Shown: positions 23,338 to 31,022 of the stretch, piece by piece
How the letters are laid out: each line of letters begins with the position of its first letter
Position numbering within the stretch: position 1 is the first letter of the stretch
Assembly (NCBI RefSeq): GCF_003984645.1
Contig: NZ_RWKI01000033.1
Location: 1 to 32,140 of the forward strand
Direction: 5' to 3'
Origin: Variovorax sp. MHTC-1
GTDB lineage: Bacteria > Pseudomonadota > Gammaproteobacteria > Burkholderiales > Burkholderiaceae_C
Length of the DNA stretch: 32,140 nt
Program-made: the position numbers and the translations under genes
The notes under the pieces: model-generated
What the model was told of the DNA's origin: nothing
Databases searched by the model: none
What the model saw: only the letters and a program-made list of their open reading frames with translations

Positions 23338-23431
23338 CCCCCAGGCTTGCCCACTTCGTGTGGCTCGCCCCCCTCACCGGGGCAACACCGACGGCCCGGC
23401 AAAGCCGGTTCCGTGGTGTTCCTGGAAGGGG
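23338..23431 (+). repeat. Folded intergenic repeat between the enolase-type and Bug genes
   Basis: An outer stem, CCAGG (23341-23345) with CCTGG (23421-23425), extended by CCC/GGG across a small bulge, encloses two hairpins. The first is GCCCC/GGGGC (23367-23383). The second runs 23384-23420: AACACC/GGTGTT, ACGG/CCGT and CCGGC/GCCGG around AAA. I believe similar elements recur between genes in Comamonadaceae genomes, but cannot confirm that here. It begins 11 bases after the enolase-type stop and may lower read-through. Confidence 0.65.
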
Positions 23432-23515
23432 CTGCGCGTTTCATGCGTGGCGGAAGGGGCGCTATCGAGCATTGAGATGCAACAGCACACCGCAACGATT
23501 TCCGGAGACAAGACG

Positions 23516-24499
23516 ATGAACACGATCACCCCCACGCGCCGCGCCGCCCTGCTCGCATTCGGCGCCACGCTGCTGGCCGGCCATGCCGGGCTCGCCGGCG
23601 CCCAGACCTATCCCGATCGCCCGATTCGCCTGCTGGTCGGCTACTCCGCCGGCGGCGGCGTCGATGCCATGGCGCGGCTGGTTGCGCCGCGCCTGTCGGC
23701 GCTGCTCGGCCAGCAGGTGGTGGTGGAGAACCGCGCCGGTGCGGCCGGCGTGATCGCGGGCGACGCGGTGGCCAAGGCCGCGCCCGACGGCTACACGCTG
23801 CTGCTCGGCGACAGCTCGACGCTGATCGCGAAGTACATGCAGGCCAAGCTCACATTCGATCCGATCAAGAGCTTCGTGCCGGTGGCCGGCCTCTTCAAGT
23901 CGCCGCTCCTGATCGTGGCCGGCAACGACTTCCCCGCCAAGACGCCGCGCGAGTTGGTGGCGGCGCTGAAGGCCAAGCCCGGCTTCTATTCCTTCGCGAC
24001 CTCCGGCGTCGGCACCGTGCAGCACCTGGGCTTCGAGATGATGAAGGGCCAGTCGGGCACCTTCGCGCTGCACATTCCCTACCGCGGTGCCGCGCAGATC
24101 GTGCCCGACGTGATCAGCGGCCAGGTGCCGCTCGGCGTGGTCAGCGCGACCGCGGGCATGGCGCAGGCCAAGGCCGGCAAGCTGCGCGCGCTGGCGATGA
24201 TGAGCAACGACAAGCTTCCCGGCGCGGAAGACATCGCGGCGCTGTCGACGGCGGTGCCCGGCGTCGACGTGGCGCCGCGGCTCTTCCTGCTGGCGCCGGC
24301 CGGCACGCCGAACGCGATCGTGGAGCGGCTGGGCGAGGCAGCGCGCACCGTGATGAGCGCACCCGACCTGCACCGGGCGGCGGCGCTGCAGGGCGCGGTG
24401 CCGGACTACATGCCGTCCGCGGCGCTGGCCACCGCCCTGGCGCAGGAATCGGCGCGCTGGGGCAAGCTGATCAGCGAGCAGAAGATCGCGACGCAGTGA
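23516..24499 (+). CDS. Bug-family (TctC-like) periplasmic solute-binding protein
   Basis: The protein has 327 residues from the ATG at 23516, preceded by CGGAGA. The signal peptide contains PTRRAALLAFGATLLAG and ends near AGLAGAQ; the Arg-Arg allows Tat export. The mature start, YPDRPIRLLVGYSAGGGVDAMARL, is the standard Bug opening. VVENRAGAAGVIAGDAVAKAAPDGYTLL and IPYRGAAQIVPDVISGQV, the carboxylate-binding loops, follow. The Bug family binds carboxylates and has expanded hugely in Bordetella and Comamonadaceae. No TctA/TctB membrane genes are adjacent, as is common for orphan Bug genes. It overlaps the oxidase gene by four bases (GTGA), linking uptake or sensing to that oxidation step. Confidence 0.93.
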   Translation: MNTITPTRRAALLAFGATLLAGHAGLAGAQTYPDRPIRLLVGYSAGGGVDAMARLVAPRLSALLGQQVVVENRAGAAGVIAGDAVAKAAPDGYTLLLGDSSTLIAKYMQAKLTFDPIKSFVPVAGLFKSPLLIVAGNDFPAKTPRELVAALKAKPGFYSFATSGVGTVQHLGFEMMKGQSGTFALHIPYRGAAQIVPDVISGQVPLGVVSATAGMAQAKAGKLRALAMMSNDKLPGAEDIAALSTAVPGVDVAPRLFLLAPAGTPNAIVERLGEAARTVMSAPDLHRAAALQGAVPDYMPSAALATALAQESARWGKLISEQKIATQ

Positions 24500-25632
24500 C
24501 CGTCATCACCCACATCGAGGACCTGCGCGTCCTGGCGCAGAAGCGCGTGCCGCGGATGTTCTACGACTACGTGGATTCCGGCTCGTGGACCGAAGGCACC
24601 TACCGCGCCAACACGGCGGACTTCGACCGCATCAAGCTGCGCCAGCGCGTGGCGGTGAACATCGAGCAGCGCAGCACGCGCACGACGATGGTGGGCATCG
24701 ACGTGGCGATGCCGGTGGCCATCGCGCCGACCGGCATGACGGGCATGCAGCGCGCCGACGGCGAGATCCTGGCGGCGAAGGCGGCCGAGAAGTTCGGCAT
24801 TCCGTTCACGCTCTCGACCATGAGCATCTGCTCGATCGAGGACATTGCCGCGGCGACGCGCCGGCCCTTTTGGTTCCAGCTCTACGTGATGCGCGACCGC
24901 GATTTCATGGCGCGCCTGATCGACCGCGCCAAGGCCGCTCGATGCTCGGCCCTGGTGCTCACGCTGGACCTGCAGATCATCGGCCAGCGGCACAAGGACC
25001 TGCGCAACGGCCTCTCGGTGCCGCCGAAGCTGAGCCTGCGCAACCTCGCCGACATGGTGAGCAAGCCGCGCTGGTGCCTGGGCATGCTGGCCACGAAGCG
25101 GCGCAACTTCGGCAACGTGTTCGGCCACGTCAAGGGCATCGAGACCATGCGTTCGCTCGCCGAGTGGACCAACAAGCAGTTCGATCCGCGGCTCTCGTGG
25201 GCCGACATCGAATGGATCCGAAAGCGTTGGGGCGGCAAGCTGATCCTGAAGGGCATCCAGGATGCCGAAGATGCGCAGCTGGCCGTCGCCTCGGGCGCCG
25301 ATGCGCTGATCGTCTCGAACCACGGCGGGCGCCAGCTCGACGGCGCGCCTTCTTCCATCTCGGCGCTGCCGGCGATCGCCGAAGCGGTTGGCCACAAGAT
25401 CGAGTTGCACATGGACGGCGGCATCCGCAGCGGACAAGACGTGCTGAAGGCACGGGCCCTCGGCGCCAAGGGCGTCTACATTGGCCGCTCGATGCTGTAC
25501 GGGCTGGGCGCGATGGGCGAGGCGGGGGTGACGCGGGCCTTGCAGATCATCCATCGGGAGCTGGATCTCACGATGGCGTTCTGCGGGCATACCGATGTCG
25601 AGAAGATCGATGCCGAGGTGGTGCGGGTGTAG
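24496..25632 (+). CDS. FMN-dependent alpha-hydroxy-acid oxidase/dehydrogenase (LldD type), copy 1
   Basis: The protein has 378 residues from a GTG overlapping the previous stop. The FMN barrel motifs are intact: RMFYDYVDSGSWTEGTYRAN at the N-terminus, APTGMTGM, FWFQLYVMRDRDF with the substrate-side Tyr, LILKGIQ (flavin Lys), SNHGGRQLDG with the catalytic His and Arg, and the phosphate-binding DGGIRSGQDVLKA plus IGRS. It oxidises an L-2-hydroxy acid to the 2-oxo acid. Lactate, glycolate and mandelate enzymes share these motifs, so the substrate is not fixed. The cluster suggests a larger or aromatic hydroxy acid. A close paralogue lies at 27861. Confidence 0.93.
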   Translation: MTVITHIEDLRVLAQKRVPRMFYDYVDSGSWTEGTYRANTADFDRIKLRQRVAVNIEQRSTRTTMVGIDVAMPVAIAPTGMTGMQRADGEILAAKAAEKFGIPFTLSTMSICSIEDIAAATRRPFWFQLYVMRDRDFMARLIDRAKAARCSALVLTLDLQIIGQRHKDLRNGLSVPPKLSLRNLADMVSKPRWCLGMLATKRRNFGNVFGHVKGIETMRSLAEWTNKQFDPRLSWADIEWIRKRWGGKLILKGIQDAEDAQLAVASGADALIVSNHGGRQLDGAPSSISALPAIAEAVGHKIELHMDGGIRSGQDVLKARALGAKGVYIGRSMLYGLGAMGEAGVTRALQIIHRELDLTMAFCGHTDVEKIDAEVVRV

Positions 25633-25728
25633 GCCTCCTACGCAGGCTTGGGTCATTGGCGCACCCCGACGTGGGACATTCCATACAAGAGTCCTTCGGA
25701 TCCGACTTTCCGAGCGAAATCCGCCATC

Positions 25729-27663
25729 ATGTCTGCCTTGTCGCCTTCCATCGAGATCCAAAACTTGGCTGACCTCGGCAAACCCCTCAACCTCGGCGCG
25801 ATCGCGAACGTGGACTACCGCCTGATGGTGGATTCGATCGTGGACTACGCGATCTACTTCCTCGATCCCAACGGCATCGTGCTCAGCTGGAACAAGGGGG
25901 CGAAGGAACTCAAGGGTTACGAGGCCGACGAGGTGATCGGGCGCCACTTCTCGATGTTCTATCCGCCGGAGCTTCTGGACAAGGGCTGGCCGCAGCACGA
26001 GCTCGAGGTCGCGAACGAGGTGGGGAAGTTCGAGGACGAGGGGTGGCGGCTCCGCAAGGACGGAACCCGCTTCTGGGCCAGCATCGTCATCACCCGGCTG
26101 ACGGCACCGGACGGGTCGCTGCGCGGCTTTTCGAAGATCACCCGCGACCTGACGGAACGCCAAAAACAGCAAGACCTGCTTCGTGCCAGCGAAGAGCGCT
26201 TCCGCTTGATTGTGGATGGCGTCAAGGATTACGCGATCTTCATGCTCGATCCCAGTGGCTACGTCGTGAGCTGGAACACCGGTGCCAGGGCCACCAAGGG
26301 ATACGAAGCGGGAGAAATCATCGGCAGGCATTTCTCGGTCTTCTATCCGCCCGATGTGGCCGCGACGGGCTTCCCCGACAAGGAGCTCGAAGTCGCGCGC
26401 GAAGTCGGAAGATACGAGGACGAAGGCTGGCGGGTGAGAAAGGACGGCAGCAGGTTCTGGGCCAGCGTCGTGATCACCGCGCTCTTCGACTCGACCGGCC
26501 GCCATCGGGGGTTCGCCAAGGTCACGCGCGACCTGACCGAGCGCCGGCGTGCGTCCCTTCTCGAGGACGAGGGTCGCCGCATCACGACCTTCCTGGCGAT
26601 GCTGGGGCATGAGCTGCGCAACCCGCTCGCGCCGATCGCCAACGCGCTGGCGATCATCGAGCATCCGAATGCGGAACCCGGGACGCTGAAGAGAATGAGC
26701 GGCCTCATCTCGCGTCAGCTCAAGCAGATGACGCGGCTGGTCGACGACCTGCTCGATGTCGGGCGCATCACGAGCGGCAAGATCCATCTCGACGCCAAGC
26801 CGGTGAAGCTCTCCGAGGTGATCGCAGAAGCGGTCGAGGCGGTGAAGCCGCTGGCTGACGCCAAACAGCACGCGCTCACGCTCGACATGTCCGGCGAGGC
26901 GCTGTGGATCAGCGGCGACCGCGCCCGCATGATCCAGGTGGTCTGCAATCTGCTGAACAATGCGGTCAAGTTCACGCCGGGCGGCGGGCACATCGGGGTC
27001 AGCCTGCGGTCGGCCGGCAGCGATGCCGAGATCAGCGTGCGCGATGACGGGCCGGGCATCAAGCCCGAGCAGCTGCCCCGGATCTTCATGCTATTCACCC
27101 AGGGCGACCAGGACGCTTCGCGCTCGCAGGGCGGCCTGGGCCTGGGGCTCACGCTGGTGCAGCAACTCGTGGCGCTCCATGGCGGCGAGGTGAGCGCATT
27201 CAGCACCGGCGTGCCGGGCCAGGGAAGCGAATTCGTCATCCACCTGCCGCTCGTCGAGGCCCCTCTGGAGATGCGCAGGGCCGAGGGCCCGGGCGTCCGA
27301 AAGCGGATTCTCGTCGTCGACGACAACATGGATGCGGCGGAGACGATGTCCGTCCTGGTCGACAACCTGGGCTACCTCAGCAGCATTGCCTTCGACGGCC
27401 CGTCGGCGCTGGCTGCGATCAAGAAGGAACAGCCCGACCTGGTGCTGATGGACATCGGCCTGCCCGGCCTCAGCGGCGTGGAAGTCGCCCAAAGGGTTCG
27501 CCGCGAGGTCGCCAACCCTCCGGCCCTGGTCGCGGTCACCGGCTATGGACAAGCGTCGGATCGCGACACCAGTTACGACGCCGGCTTCTATGCGCACCTC
27601 ACGAAGCCGGTCGATGTGCGCCAGCTGGAAGTCCTGCTCGAACGCCTGCTGGACAGGCCTTGA
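25729..27663 (+). CDS. Soluble hybrid sensor histidine kinase with two PAS domains and a receiver
   Basis: This 644-residue protein has no membrane segment. PAS 1 (about 30-145) and PAS 2 (about 160-280) are near copies: DYAIYFLDPNG/DYAIFMLDPSG, KGYEADEVIGRHFSMFYPPE/KGYEAGEIIGRHFSVFYPPD and KITRDLTERQ/KVTRDLTERR. HisKA has MLGHELRNPLAPI with the phospho-His at 294, followed by the ATPase with NLLNNAVKF (N box), DDGPGI and GGLGLGLTLV. The receiver ends the protein: VVDDNMDAAE, Asp575 in VLMDIGLPG, and a conserved Lys in TKPVD. It signals from the cytoplasm; the output partner is not in the window. It lies between two hydroxy-acid oxidases. The start ATG lacks a good ribosome binding site. Confidence 0.92.
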   Translation: MSALSPSIEIQNLADLGKPLNLGAIANVDYRLMVDSIVDYAIYFLDPNGIVLSWNKGAKELKGYEADEVIGRHFSMFYPPELLDKGWPQHELEVANEVGKFEDEGWRLRKDGTRFWASIVITRLTAPDGSLRGFSKITRDLTERQKQQDLLRASEERFRLIVDGVKDYAIFMLDPSGYVVSWNTGARATKGYEAGEIIGRHFSVFYPPDVAATGFPDKELEVAREVGRYEDEGWRVRKDGSRFWASVVITALFDSTGRHRGFAKVTRDLTERRRASLLEDEGRRITTFLAMLGHELRNPLAPIANALAIIEHPNAEPGTLKRMSGLISRQLKQMTRLVDDLLDVGRITSGKIHLDAKPVKLSEVIAEAVEAVKPLADAKQHALTLDMSGEALWISGDRARMIQVVCNLLNNAVKFTPGGGHIGVSLRSAGSDAEISVRDDGPGIKPEQLPRIFMLFTQGDQDASRSQGGLGLGLTLVQQLVALHGGEVSAFSTGVPGQGSEFVIHLPLVEAPLEMRRAEGPGVRKRILVVDDNMDAAETMSVLVDNLGYLSSIAFDGPSALAAIKKEQPDLVLMDIGLPGLSGVEVAQRVRREVANPPALVAVTGYGQASDRDTSYDAGFYAHLTKPVDVRQLEVLLERLLDRP

Positions 27664-27744
27664 AGGCGCGCGTCTGCGCGAGTCGGTAGATCTCGCCGGC
27701 CGCCTTGGCATGATGATCCTTTCGGTGATGTCGTTGCGGTTCAT
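27664..27744 (-). pseudogene. cynS: Short relic resembling the start of a cyanase gene
   Basis: On the minus strand AAGGAG lies seven bases before an ATG at 27744, which reads MNRNDITERII. That is very like the beginning of betaproteobacterial cyanases as I remember them (MNRNDVTEKII). A one-base frame change then restores AKAAGEIYRLAQ in the next frame. The rest of the protein is missing, because the kinase coding region begins at 27663. Seen: the good start site and the 11-residue match. Inferred: a truncated, frameshifted remnant. A chance match cannot be ruled out. Confidence 0.4.
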
Positions 27745-27860
27745 GCGCATGCTCCTTCGGATATGGCAGATGGCCTGATGCCTCGGAGCAAGCAGCAGGC
27801 GTGCCGCGAGTGCACCGCGATAATCGGCACCCAGCGCATCCACGAACAAGGAGACCCCGA

Positions 27861-29018
27861 GTGCCCGACCTTTCCCGGATCACCTGCATCGAAGACCTGC
27901 GAGTGATCGCCAAAGAGCGCGTGCCGCGCATGTTCTACGACTATGCCGACTCCGGCTCCTGGACTGAAGGCACCTACCGCGCGAACGAAAGCGACTTCCA
28001 GAAGATCAAGCTGCGCCAGCGCGTCGCGGTCAACATGGAAGCCCGCTCGACGACGAGTACCATGATCGGCCAGGAGGTCGCGATGCCGGTGGCCATCGCT
28101 CCCACGGGGCTGACCGGCATGCAGCACGCGGACGGCGAGATCCTCGGCGCGCGCGCGGCCAAGGCCTTCGGCATCCCGTTCACGCTCTCGACCATGAGTA
28201 TCTGCTCGCTGGAAGACATCGCCGAGCACACCGACCGCCACCCCTTCTGGTTCCAGCTCTACGTGATGCGCGACCGCGACTTCATCGAGCGGCTCATCGA
28301 GCGCGCGCGCGCCGCCAACGTTTCGGCGCTGCAGCTCACGCTGGACCTGCAGATCCTCGGCCAGCGGCACAAGGACATCAAGAACGGCCTGACCGCGCCG
28401 CCCAAGCCGACGCTCACCAACCTGATGGACCTGGCGACCAAGCCGCGCTGGTGCATGGGCATGCTTGGCACCAAGCGCCGCACCTTCGGCAACATCGCGG
28501 GCCATGCCAAGGGGGTGAAGGACCTGTCGTCGCTCTCGTCCTGGACGGCCGAACAGTTCGACCCGACGCTGAGCTGGGCCGACGTCGAGTGGATCAAGAA
28601 GCTCTGGGGCGGCAAGCTGATCCTCAAGGGCGTGATGGACGTGGAAGATGCGCGCCTTGCAGCGTCCAGCGGCGCGGATGCGCTGATCGTCTCGAACCAC
28701 GGCGGGCGCCAGCTCGACGGCGCCCCCTCCTCCATCGAGGCGCTGCCTGCAATCGCCGAGGCGGTGGGCACCGAGATCGAGGTCTGGATGGACGGCGGCA
28801 TTCGAAGCGGGCAGGACGTGCTGAAGGCGCGCGCGCTCGGCGCCCGCGGCACGCTGATCGGGCGCAGCTTCCTTTACGGCCTGGGGGCCTTCGGCGAGCC
28901 CGGCGTGACGCGTGCGCTGCAGATCATCCAGCGCGAACTCGATCTCACGATGGCGTTTTGCGGCCGCACGCAGATCGACGAGGTGGATTCGAGCATCCTG
29001 CTGCCAGGCACCTTCTGA
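27861..29018 (+). CDS. FMN-dependent alpha-hydroxy-acid oxidase/dehydrogenase (LldD type), copy 2
   Basis: This 385-residue protein begins at a GTG with AAGGAG upstream. It is plainly a paralogue of the protein at 24496: MFYDYADSGSWTEGTYRAN, PFTLSTMSICSLEDIAEH, FWFQLYVMRDRDF, LILKGVMD, SNHGGRQLDGAPSSIEALPAI, MDGGIRSGQDVLKARALGA and IGRS are all shared or nearly so. All FMN and catalytic residues are kept. It differs mainly near the N-terminus, in the loop around residue 120 and in a longer tail (DSSILLPGTF). It may act on a different 2-hydroxy acid from copy 1. Its stop is one base from the stop of the convergent gene downstream. Confidence 0.93.
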   Translation: MPDLSRITCIEDLRVIAKERVPRMFYDYADSGSWTEGTYRANESDFQKIKLRQRVAVNMEARSTTSTMIGQEVAMPVAIAPTGLTGMQHADGEILGARAAKAFGIPFTLSTMSICSLEDIAEHTDRHPFWFQLYVMRDRDFIERLIERARAANVSALQLTLDLQILGQRHKDIKNGLTAPPKPTLTNLMDLATKPRWCMGMLGTKRRTFGNIAGHAKGVKDLSSLSSWTAEQFDPTLSWADVEWIKKLWGGKLILKGVMDVEDARLAASSGADALIVSNHGGRQLDGAPSSIEALPAIAEAVGTEIEVWMDGGIRSGQDVLKARALGARGTLIGRSFLYGLGAFGEPGVTRALQIIQRELDLTMAFCGRTQIDEVDSSILLPGTF

Positions 29019-29019
29019 G

Positions 29020-29586
29020 TCATTCCTCGGCTTGCCAGAGGTCCGGATAGCGCGACACGAAGCCCTCCGGCGTAACGATGAGCATCGCCGCATAGTCGAA
29101 GTGCGGTGACTGGTACCAGTAGTCGGTGTCGCTGCGGCGCTCGTAGGTCTGGGCCAGCGGCGTCAGGCTGTCGCCGTCGACGTCGACCCAGGCCACCGGC
29201 ACCTGGGCGCTCTCGCCGGTCTTCAGGTTCAGGCGGCGCAGCTGCAGCAGGTTGGTGGCCGGCGTAAAACCCAGGTCCAGGTCGGTGCAGTGGGCCAGGC
29301 CCGGCGCCACCTGGTCGTTGAGGGACCACTCGCCGTTGCTGCGGCGCGCAATCGCGAAGTCGATGGCCGCCGAGCCGATCCAGCCGCGTACGCGGCCCCA
29401 TTGCGCATGCCACGCGCTGTCGCAATGCACGCGATAGTCCAACCGCACGGGCCGGCCGTCCTCGTTGCGGAACACCGCGGCGCCGTCGAGCTGCCACCCG
29501 TTGCCGTGCTTCTCGAGACGGCAGGCATCATGGCCGGGCAGGTCGAGCCGGCGCCAGAACATGGTGGCAACGATTTGCATGGCCAT
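29020..29586 (-). CDS. Putative glycolipid-binding family protein
   Basis: This 188-residue protein matches the putative glycolipid-binding domain family (PF06475) in its pattern of strands. The start is ATMFWRRLDLPGHDACRLE, followed by GWQLDGAAVFRNEDGRPVRLDYRVHCDSAWH. GRVRGWIGSAAIDFAIARR comes next, then CTDLDLGFTPATNLLQLRRL. It ends HFDYAAMLIVTPEGFVSRYPDLW. No signal peptide is seen. The role is poorly known; one Pseudomonas relative was named for glycolipid binding. An ATG two codons downstream (29580) is an equally possible start. The gene is divergent from the DNA polymerase gene, 62 bases apart, and convergent with the oxidase gene. Confidence 0.85.
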   Translation of the reverse strand: MAMQIVATMFWRRLDLPGHDACRLEKHGNGWQLDGAAVFRNEDGRPVRLDYRVHCDSAWHAQWGRVRGWIGSAAIDFAIARRSNGEWSLNDQVAPGLAHCTDLDLGFTPATNLLQLRRLNLKTGESAQVPVAWVDVDGDSLTPLAQTYERRSDTDYWYQSPHFDYAAMLIVTPEGFVSRYPDLWQAEE

Positions 29587-29648
29587 GATGATGTCATCGA
29601 TGCCCCTCGCGCACCAGCACCCGCGTCGAAGCGTTCAAAATCCGTACC

Positions 29649-30890
29649 GTGACAGCCGCCCCGATCCGCCGCATTGCCCACCTCGACATGGACGCGTTCT
29701 ACGCCTCGGTGGAGCTGCTTCGCTATCCGCAGCTCAAGGGATTGCCGGTCGTGATCGGAGGCGGGCGTCGCAAGGTGGACGAGGCGATCCGCAACCTGCC
29801 CGCGGGCGGCACGCTGGCCGACATTCCGGTCGAGTCCTTTCCGCTGCTCAAGGACTACGCCGGCCGCGGCGTGATCACGACTGCGACCTATCCGGCCCGC
29901 CAGTTCGGCGTCGGCTCGGCAATGGGACTCATGAAGGCGGCGAAGCTGTGTCCGCAGGCGCTGATCCTGCCGGTTGACTTCGACGAGTACCGCAAGTACT
30001 CGCGCAGGTTCAAGCAGGTGATCACCGAGATCGCGCCGGTGATGGAGGACCGTGGCGTCGACGAGGTCTACATCGACTTCACAGAGGTGGCGGGCGGCCA
30101 GCGCGAAGGCGGCCGCGCGCTGGCGCGGCTGATCCAGCGCTCGATCTTCGACGCCACCGGGCTCACCTGCTCTATCGGCATCGCGCCCAACAAGCTGCTG
30201 GCCAAGATGGCGAGCGAATTCGACAAGCCCAACGGTATCTCCGTGGTGTTCGAGAGCGACCTGCAAACGCGCATCTGGCCGCTGCCCTGTCGCAAGGTCA
30301 ACGGCATCGGGCCCAAGGCCGACGAGAAGCTGCAGCGTTTCGGCATCCGCACCATCGGCGAGCTCGCGGCCAGGGAACGCGACTGGCTTGTCGAGAACTT
30401 CGGCAAGGCCACCGGCGCCTGGATGCACGAGGTGGCATGGGGTCGCGACGAGCGGTCCGTGGTGACCGAGAGCGAGCCGGTGTCGATGAGCCGCGAGACC
30501 ACCTTCGATCGCGACCTGCAGGCAGTGCGCGACCGCGCCGAGTTGGGCGCGATCTTCACGCACCTGTGCGAGAAGCTGGCAGAGGATCTTCAGCGCAAGG
30601 GCTACGTCGGCAAGACCATCGGCATCAAGCTGCGCTATGACGACTTCAAGATCGCCACGCGTGACCAGACCATCGACCACTTCACCGCCGACGCGAAGAC
30701 CATCCGGCGGACGGCCGGACTGTGCCTCAAGCGCGTGCCGCTCGATCGGCCGCTGCGGCTGCTGGGTGTCCGCGTGGGCGCGCTGGTGAAGGCGGGCAGT
30801 GCCGAGGCTTCTGCGGCCGACCCGCCTCCAAGGGCGGCGCCCCGGTCGCGTGGCCGGGCCGATGCGGTGGCTACCGCCTCGCTGTTCTAG
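29649..30890 (+). CDS. dinB: Y-family DNA polymerase (DinB/Pol IV type) with an insertion near residue 41-71
   Basis: This 413-residue protein begins at a GTG at 29649, needed to keep the first strand (RRIAHLDMDAFYASVE, metal ligand Asp13). Catalytic Asp138-Glu139 lie in RGVDEVYIDFTE. The helix-hairpin-helix thumb is at NGIGPKADEKLQRFGIRTIGELA, and the little-finger domain follows (SRETTFDRDL, GKTIGIKLRYDDF). The C-terminus, TASLF, resembles a weak sliding-clamp motif. Between GGGR and GRGVITT there are about 30 residues more than in E. coli DinB. Pol IV bypasses damaged bases with low fidelity. No LexA-like box was found in the 62-base upstream region. Confidence 0.92.
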   Translation: MTAAPIRRIAHLDMDAFYASVELLRYPQLKGLPVVIGGGRRKVDEAIRNLPAGGTLADIPVESFPLLKDYAGRGVITTATYPARQFGVGSAMGLMKAAKLCPQALILPVDFDEYRKYSRRFKQVITEIAPVMEDRGVDEVYIDFTEVAGGQREGGRALARLIQRSIFDATGLTCSIGIAPNKLLAKMASEFDKPNGISVVFESDLQTRIWPLPCRKVNGIGPKADEKLQRFGIRTIGELAARERDWLVENFGKATGAWMHEVAWGRDERSVVTESEPVSMSRETTFDRDLQAVRDRAELGAIFTHLCEKLAEDLQRKGYVGKTIGIKLRYDDFKIATRDQTIDHFTADAKTIRRTAGLCLKRVPLDRPLRLLGVRVGALVKAGSAEASAADPPPRAAPRSRGRADAVATASLF

Positions 30891-30916
30891 GCCCACAGCG
30901 GTCAGTTTCCGAGCTT

Positions 30917-30932
30917 GATCACGTGCGTGATC
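30917..30932. promoter_or_regulatory. GATCACG-TG-CGTGATC palindrome upstream of topoisomerase IB
   Basis: A perfect 16-base palindrome with 7-bp arms, just after the polymerase stop (30890) and about 90 bases before the topoisomerase start. It looks like an operator for a dimeric repressor. I do not recognise the site and no matching regulator is in view. Confidence 0.45.
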
Positions 30933-30995
30933 GCGGCGTCCTACAGTCGCGCACGGCGCGCGCCACCACGTTCGAGCGCATCCTTGATGCAGGCT

Positions 30996-31017
30996 CTTTG
31001 CGCTCCATTTCGCAAAG
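30996..31017 (+). promoter_or_regulatory. CTTTGCG/CGCAAAG hairpin just before the topoisomerase start
   Basis: Perfect 7-bp arms (30996-31002 and 31011-31017) with an eight-base loop end five bases before the ATG at 31023. In RNA the hairpin would occupy the place of the ribosome binding site, so it may limit translation. If translation starts at the in-frame ATG at 30987, the hairpin is coding instead. Confidence 0.4.
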
Positions 31018-31022
31018 CCCTC

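Noticed and set aside
24406..26991. An 861-codon minus-strand frame across the oxidase and kinase genes
   Set aside because: It crosses two well-supported plus-strand genes and has no recognisable domain.
29587..29648. A possible LexA (SOS) box before dinB
   Set aside because: No CTG-N10-CAG-like or other recognised LexA palindrome is present; GATG-ATGT-CATC there is too short and lacks the right bases.
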